Origin: CAZLLV01 sp964560325
GTDB lineage: Bacteria; Acidobacteriota; Thermoanaerobaculia; Multivoradales; DATKCC01
NCBI GenBank assembly: GCA_964560325.1
Contig: CAZLLV010000501.1
Span: forward strand, 1 to 17,886
Direction: 5' to 3'
DNA length: 17,886 nt
In this document: in pieces, positions 15,401 through 17,886 of the stretch
Position numbering within the stretch: the first letter of the stretch is position 1
How the letters are laid out: each line of letters begins with the position of its first letter
The notes under the pieces: model-generated
Seen by the model: only the letters and a program-made list of their open reading frames with translations
Databases searched by the model: none
What the model was told of the DNA's origin: nothing
Made by a program: the position numbers and the translations under genes

Positions 15401-16054
15401 CTCGCGGCCCACCCCGCGGTGCGCGAAGCGGCGGTCGGCGTGTGGCAGGCGCCGGCCGGGGACGTGCGACTGATCGCCTGGGTGGTCCCGGCGGGCGAGA
15501 CCGAGCCGGAGCCGGCGGTCCTGATCGAGCACCTGCGGCGCCGCCTGCCGTCGGCCATGATCCCGGCCGCCTTCGCGCCGGTCGCCGAGCTGGCGCGGAC
15601 GTCGAGCGGCAAGCTCGACCGGCGGGCGCTGCCCGATCCCGCCGAGGTCGTCCGCCGTATCGCCTCGCCCGACCGCGTGGCACCCCGGACCGAGCTCGAG
15701 GCCGAGCTCGCCGCCATCTGGGCCGAGGTCCTCGGCGTCGACGAGGTGGGAGTGCACGACCGGTTCTTCGACCTCGGCGGCCACTCCCTCCTCGCCACCC
15801 AGATGGCCTCCCGGGTCGCCGAGCGCCTCGGCCGCACCGTCTCGCTCCGGGCCTTCTTCGAGGCCCCGACGGTCGCCGGGCTCGCCGCGCTCTGGGAGAC
15901 GGACGCGGGCGCGGCCGAAAGCGGCGCCGGCGATCGGATCCGGCCGGCGAGCCGGCGCGGCGGCCGGCTGGAGGACCTGCTGTCCGACGTCGAAGAGCTG
16001 CCCGACGACGCCATCCTCGACCTGCTGGTCGAGGCCGGCGGGAAGGGTTCATGA
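9377..16054 (+). CDS. Two-module NRPS: C-A-T-C-A(Tyr)-T
   Basis: 2225 residues, complete. Module 1: C about 16-448 (VYRLSPTQEAMLF start; H149-H150-x3-D154-G155; LFINTQPVRV), A about 473-1010, T about 1020-1090 with S1056 in LGAHSL. Module 2: C about 1115-1560 (FPLAYPQERLWFL; H1248-H1249-x3-D1253-G1254 in HHLVHDGW), A about 1586-2090, T about 2100-2175 with S2137 in LGGHSL. An acidic tail at about 2195-2225 (LEDLLSDVEELPDD) resembles a C-terminal docking peptide. Both C domains keep the catalytic histidine. There is no epimerase, methyltransferase or thioesterase domain, so it adds two residues and passes the chain on. It follows the PKS, so its first C domain should accept a polyketide-extended chain. 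It overlaps both neighbours by ATGA. The start at 9377 is preferred, with 9404 possible. A-domain predictions: module 1 unclear, perhaps a basic residue; module 2 Tyr. Confidence 0.95.
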   Translation: MSERSSETAMENVQDVYRLSPTQEAMLFQSLLSPGSGAFVMQTGWTLRGDFDPERFERAFQRVTDANPSLKTAFFWEELEAPLQVVRAEVELPVERHDWRSLEPEEVERRIGEWLRVDRERGFDLTRAPLMRLARFDLDGATRYLWSHHHLLVDGWSIPLLLDQVFKSYDRPAVEDAPPTAGRPYRDYIGWLEAQNLAEAEEFWRRELGPSAAAAGSAPRLGPGVGVDGYETRRRDLSATDTARLRALGRRHKLTLNTLVGAAWGLLLAHERGDDEAIFGSVVSGRPADLSGSELMVGLFINTQPVRVPIEPDRPLVDWLAGLQRTQAQSRRFEHCPLARIQEWCGVRRGRDLFDSLIIFENLPGEEMLATWQQGFEVTDVFRTEDRTGYPLALAVFPEERLGLQLTAAASERSGEAVERTLERLEVLLLGLAQRADAPEAKVGDLSPVGEEERRRVTLDWSGACVESLASGPPVHRTIAERAAASPQAPALVAPAADDTLDGARVVSYGELAERTTRLASHLRARGVGAETRVAVALERGPDLVVSLLAVLEAGGAYLPIDPADPAERLRFLLEDGDVRVLVTAGAAAEALAGAMTPVLESPPSGTGPAVVRLDAEADAIARSAPLPPARVAPEQAAYVIYTSGSTGRPKGVVVPHAALAHHTAAALDAYGLRPHDRVLQFASASFDASAEEIYPALAAGAALVFRTPGMTGSTARFLDACAAWELTLLDLPTAWWHELAAALGEPGGGRLPESVGTVVIGGEAARADRLARWLRHAGASARLVNTYGPTEGTIVSTRWRPPAGAASPDGEAAVPIGTPLPGVRVHVADRRLEPVGVGVTGELLLAGGGLARGYLGRPALTAERFVPDPFAAERGAAGERLYRSGDLARWSEAGELEFRGRTDRQVKVRGFRVECGEIEARLAEHPAVREAVVVARRDATGADVLVAYPVWRDGVAAAERPDPPALRRFLAERLPAWMVPSLVHPLAALPLTASGKVDRNGLPEPERPTATAGEQAADDAAPTPVEETLAGIWARVLGVERVAIGADLFDLGAHSLMITQVIARCRDAFDVELPLEAFFEEPTIAGQARRVEGAERGQLPPIRPLPRDPDGEDRFPLAYPQERLWFLAQVDPESVSYHVPRALRLRGRLDPEALRGAYQALVERHEIFRTTFPAVDGRPVQRIHPPRPFRLPRVDLSALPDVARRIELERLVQADGNRRFDLERGPMLRATLVILGADERAVIQTEHHLVHDGWAEGVLLGDLLALYRAFAAGEPSPLEPLPVQFADFAAWQRRLLTPERLERQREYWVEHLRGAPPVVTLPTDRPRPAVASGRGAARNFYVPRRLASAVEALGQRSGATLFMTMLAAFDALLARWSGQDDVVVGSGVANRRRREIEGMIGMVINTLALRTDVAGDPTFRELLERARRVCLGAYTHQDFPFQLLVEALQPPRTASHTPIFQVAFAFYDSPSPVPEIPGLDIETIDAQNRSSKFDLLWILTPSIPIADRHDPRGEVGATRVHMEWSSDLFDTTTILRFWDQYEGLLEAVVEAPERRLAELERLAPAERQQVLVEWPATSPRAHAPVDVAERVLAWAHRTPDAAALATAGSVHSYGALAQRSGELAARLAAAGLGDGARVALALARGPELAVAILAVLRAAAAWLPVDLADPPDRLRRVLDDAEPDLVLVDRVSAPAVERIGAGAEAPGGRPVWRIDEVAQVSPGTASDGGRAPLVPPHPASEAYVIFTSGSTGQPKGVSLTRGGLDRLIDAQIDLFALAPGRRVLQFAAPGFDAAVSEILTTLGAGATLVLDDREAIAPGAALAGALARHRIETVTLTPTVLATVDPAELPGLATVVAAGEALPWRLAARWSPGRRLLNAYGPTETTVCSTTAVLGELAGDRRPPSIGRPLPGVRAYVADPRGRALPVGVPGELLVAGPGLARGYVGRPALTAERFVPEAGDVPGARAYRTGDLARFRPDGELESLGRVDRQVKVRGVRVELEEVEAALAAHPAVREAAVGVWQAPAGDVRLIAWVVPAGETEPEPAVLIEHLRRRLPSAMIPAAFAPVAELARTSSGKLDRRALPDPAEVVRRIASPDRVAPRTELEAELAAIWAEVLGVDEVGVHDRFFDLGGHSLLATQMASRVAERLGRTVSLRAFFEAPTVAGLAALWETDAGAAESGAGDRIRPASRRGGRLEDLLSDVEELPDDAILDLLVEAGGKGS
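10795..12400 (+). other. Adenylation domain, uncertain specificity (acidic pocket)
   Basis: All core motifs are present: YTSGSTGRPKG near 11300, YGPTE at 11738-11752, YRSGD near 12023, QVKVRGFRVECGEIE near 12092, and TASGKVDRNGLP with the A10 lysine at residue 997. Pocket residues by eye alignment to GrsA: D688 A689 E692 D731 V760 G762 T787 I795 V796 K997, that is DAEDVGTIVK. I do not know an exact published match. Glu and Asp at the third and fourth positions recall Lys-type codes such as DAESIGSVCK, and Glu at the third recalls Orn codes, so a basic side chain is a guess. The YPAL region followed by LDLPTAWWHEL is a recognisable A-domain subtype. Confidence 0.6.
14075..14101 (+). repeat. 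27-bp exact direct repeat, copy 1 (C-A linker)
   Basis: Encodes ERQQVLVEW at the end of the second C domain of the two-module NRPS. It is identical base for base to 17461-17487 in the next gene, at the same place in the module and in the same reading phase. Flanking bases differ at once on both sides. Confidence 0.9.
14120..15650 (+). other. Adenylation domain, predicted Tyr
   Basis: Core motifs are complete: FTSGSTGQPKG near 14616, YGPTETT at 15017-15037, YRTGD near 15282, QVKVRGVRVELEEVE near 15350, and TSSGKLDRRALP with the A10 lysine at residue 2079. Pocket residues by eye: D1793 A1794 S1797 T1836 V1857 A1859 A1880 V1888 C1889 K2079, that is DASTVAAVCK. From memory this is identical to one of the published Tyr codes and close to the Phe code DAWTIAAVCK. 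An aromatic residue is well supported; Tyr is likely. Beta-hydroxytyrosine or another modified tyrosine cannot be excluded from the code alone. Confidence 0.85.
16040..16054 (+). promoter_or_regulatory. ATGA coupling site, NRPS to next NRPS
   Basis: The ATG at 16051 overlaps the stop TGA at 16052-16054. A purine run GGGAAGGG (16040-16047) lies just upstream, with only three bases of spacing. Initiation is therefore more likely to depend on coupling to the upstream gene than on an ideal Shine-Dalgarno. Confidence 0.7.
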
Positions 16055-17886
16055 GCCGGCTGACCGACCAGCTCTCCCGTCTCTCGCCCGAGCGCCGCGC
16101 CCTGCTGGAGCGCACGATCGAGGCGCGGGGCCCGGAGTTCGGCGTCTTCCCGCTGTCTCCGGCGCAGGAGCGGCTCTGGTTCCTCGACCGGATCGAGCCG
16201 GGCAACCCGTTCTACAACGTTCCGGGCGCGCTGCGGCTCGACGGCGAGCTCGATGCACCGGTGCTGGCGCGGTCGCTGACCGAGGTGCGCCGGCGTCACG
16301 AATCCCTGCGCACCACCTTCCTCGAGCTCGACGGCGGTCCGCGCCAGCACGTGGAGGAGCCGTCGCCGCTTCCGCTGCCGGTCGCCGACCTGTCGGCCCT
16401 GCCCGCCGGCCGCCGCGAGGCGGAGGCCGAATCGCTGGTCCGGGCCGAGGTGCGCCGCCCCTTCGACCTGGCGCGGGGGCCGCTGGTGCGAGCGCTCCTG
16501 GTCCGCCTCGGCCCGCGCCGGCACCTGCTGTCGTTCACCCTCCACCACGTGATCGCCGACGGCTGGTCGATGGGCGTGCTGGTGCGCGAGGTGGCGGTGC
16601 TCTACGCGGCGTTCGCCGCCGGCCGGCGCTCGCCGCTGCCCGAGCCGGAGCTCCAGTACGCCGACTTCGCGGTCTGGCAACGGGAGCGCATGGCGGACGG
16701 CCGTTTCGAAGAGCAGCTCGCCTGGTGGAAGGACCAGCTTCACGACCTCGTGCCGCTGGCGCTGCCGATCGACCGGCCGCGCCCCGCCGCTCCGGCCTTC
16801 CGGGGCCGGCGGATCGCCCTCCCGGTCGGGCCAGAGCCGACCGCGCGCCTGCGCGAGCTCGCGCGCGAGCGGGGTGTGACCGTCTTCATGGTCCTGCTGA
16901 GCGCGTTCCAGGCCCTGCTCGGGCGCGTCGCCGGGCAGGAGGACGTGGCGGTCGGCACACCGGTGGCGAACCGCAACCGGCCGGAGATCGAGCCGCTGAT
17001 CGGCTTCTTCGTCAACACCCTGGTGCTGCGGGCGGACCTCGCCGCCGCGCGATCGTTCTCCGATCTGGTCGAGCAGGTCCGCCGGACCGCTCTCGCCGCC
17101 TGGGACCGGCAGGACCTGCCGTTCGAGCGCCTGGTCCAGGAGCTGCGGCCCGACCGCGACCTGAGCCGGAACCCGCTCTTCCAGGTGATGTTCGCGGTCC
17201 AGAACGCGCCCTGGCCGGGGCTCGAGCTCCCGGGCCTCGCGCTGCGCCCGGTGGCGGCGGTCGGCGACACGGCCAAGTTCGACCTCCAGGTCGACTTCTG
17301 GGAGCGCGAAGACCGGATGGACTGCACCCTGCGCTACGACGTCGACCTGTTCGACGCGACGAGCGTCGAGCGGCTCGGCCGGGGACTGCTCCGGCTGCTC
17401 GAAGCCGGCCTCGCGGCGCCGGACGCCCCGCTCGGCACGCTGGCGTCGGTGTCGCGGGGTGAGCGCCAGCAGGTGCTGGTCGAGTGGAGCGACACGGCTT
17501 CCGAGGAGGAGGCGACGATCGAGGCGCTGGTGCGCTCGGCGGCGGCGGCGCGGCCCGCGGCCCTGGCTCTCGAGGACTGGGCGCTCGAGGACTGGGCGCC
17601 GGCGGGAGCCTCCCGTTCGCGCTGGACGTACGCCGAGCTGGTGGCGGCGGCGGAGGGGCTCGCCCGGCGCCTCCAGGCGGCGGGGGTCGGCGTCGAGACG
17701 CCGGTCGCGCTGGTGCTCGAGCGCTCGGCGGAGCAGGTGGTGGCAACGCTCGCGGCGCTCGTCGCCGGCGGCTACTACGTACCGCTCGATCCGGCCGACC
17801 CGCCGGCGCGGCTGGAGCGCATGCTGGCGGAGACCTTCGCCGGCGCGGCGGCCGGCGTGGTCGTCACCCGCGGCGGGCTGCCGACG
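16051..17886 (+). CDS. NRPS, 3'-truncated: C-A(start)
   Basis: 612 codons, open to the window end. An N-terminal helix of about 30 residues (LTDQLSRLSPERRALLERTI) is of the kind seen before C domains in large NRPS proteins and may dock to the acidic tail of the previous protein. C domain about 33-465: FPLSPAQERLWFLDRI, H165-H166-x3-D170-G171 (HHVIADGWS), VGTPVANRNRPEIEPLIGFFVNTLVLR, DLPFERLVQEL and NPLFQVMF, all typical of an LCL-type domain with an intact active site. The C-A linker carries ERQQVLVEW. The A domain begins near residue 490 with TYAELVAAAEGLARRL and AGGYYVPLDP (571-580). The specificity pocket lies beyond the edge. It should take the Tyr-ending chain and add one more residue. 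Within the A-domain start, residues 506-515 contain a small in-frame duplication. The upstream neighbour overlaps it by ATGA. Confidence 0.95.
   Translation, partial: MSRLTDQLSRLSPERRALLERTIEARGPEFGVFPLSPAQERLWFLDRIEPGNPFYNVPGALRLDGELDAPVLARSLTEVRRRHESLRTTFLELDGGPRQHVEEPSPLPLPVADLSALPAGRREAEAESLVRAEVRRPFDLARGPLVRALLVRLGPRRHLLSFTLHHVIADGWSMGVLVREVAVLYAAFAAGRRSPLPEPELQYADFAVWQRERMADGRFEEQLAWWKDQLHDLVPLALPIDRPRPAAPAFRGRRIALPVGPEPTARLRELARERGVTVFMVLLSAFQALLGRVAGQEDVAVGTPVANRNRPEIEPLIGFFVNTLVLRADLAAARSFSDLVEQVRRTALAAWDRQDLPFERLVQELRPDRDLSRNPLFQVMFAVQNAPWPGLELPGLALRPVAAVGDTAKFDLQVDFWEREDRMDCTLRYDVDLFDATSVERLGRGLLRLLEAGLAAPDAPLGTLASVSRGERQQVLVEWSDTASEEEATIEALVRSAAAARPAALALEDWALEDWAPAGASRSRWTYAELVAAAEGLARRLQAAGVGVETPVALVLERSAEQVVATLAALVAGGYYVPLDPADPPARLERMLAETFAGAAAGVVVTRGGLPT
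17461..17487 (+). repeat. 27-bp exact direct repeat, copy 2 (C-A linker)
   Basis: Second copy of the 14075-14101 repeat, encoding the same ERQQVLVEW between the C and A domains of the last gene. Confidence 0.9.
17566..17595 (+). repeat. 15-bp in-frame tandem duplication
   Basis: Two adjacent 15-base units differing at one base (GCTCTCGAG against GCGCTCGAG at the start) encode ALEDW twice. It sits just before the first A-domain motif, in a loop-like, variable part of the domain. It keeps the reading frame. Confidence 0.9.

Noticed and set aside
9314..15784. 2156-codon open frame on the minus strand opposite the two-module NRPS
   Set aside because: Its codons are in exact register with the sense codons, so it stays open only because the sense gene avoids TTA, CTA and TCA. 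It ends at TCA (9314). The sense frame carries continuous NRPS motifs; the antisense translation shows none.

Overview
The whole 17.9-kb window is the interior of one very large hybrid NRPS/PKS gene cluster. All four genes lie on the plus strand, and the window holds no regulator, transporter, thioesterase, RNA gene, insertion sequence or CRISPR. The base composition is very GC-rich (about three quarters G+C by eye), with GC-saturated third codon positions. This fits a GC-rich secondary-metabolite producer such as an acidobacterium, myxobacterium or actinobacterium. Nothing here decides between them.

Layout. (1) 1-3537: the end of an NRPS protein, with half of a condensation (C) domain, an adenylation (A) domain whose ten-residue pocket code reads as Glu, an FkbM-type methyltransferase inserted inside that A domain, a carrier (T) domain and a charged tail. 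(2) 3534-9380: a single PKS module in the order KS-AT(malonyl)-KR-DH-like-ACP. The DH-like domain sits after the KR catalytic core and before what looks like the KR's own C-terminal segment. (3) 9377-16054: a two-module NRPS, C-A-T-C-A-T. The first A domain has an unusual code with two acidic pocket residues, and the second has a Tyr code. (4) 16051-17886: the start of the next NRPS protein, a C domain and the beginning of an A domain, cut by the window edge. There is no non-coding gap; each gene overlaps the next by four bases (ATGA), so translation is probably coupled.

How they work together. If the line is colinear, a chain arriving from upstream is joined to a (possibly methylated) glutamate. 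That residue is extended by two carbons from malonyl-CoA and ketoreduced, and perhaps dehydrated. The chain then passes to an unassigned residue (possibly basic), then to Tyr, then to at least one more residue. Glu plus a reduced malonate would give a statine-like 4-amino-3-hydroxy acid. If the odd DH-like domain works, it would give a vinylogous glutamate. Both kinds of residue are known from protease-inhibitor peptides. Release and tailoring lie outside the window. The most noteworthy points are the FkbM domain inside a Glu A domain, the KR-DH order with non-canonical DH residues, and the product logic that follows.
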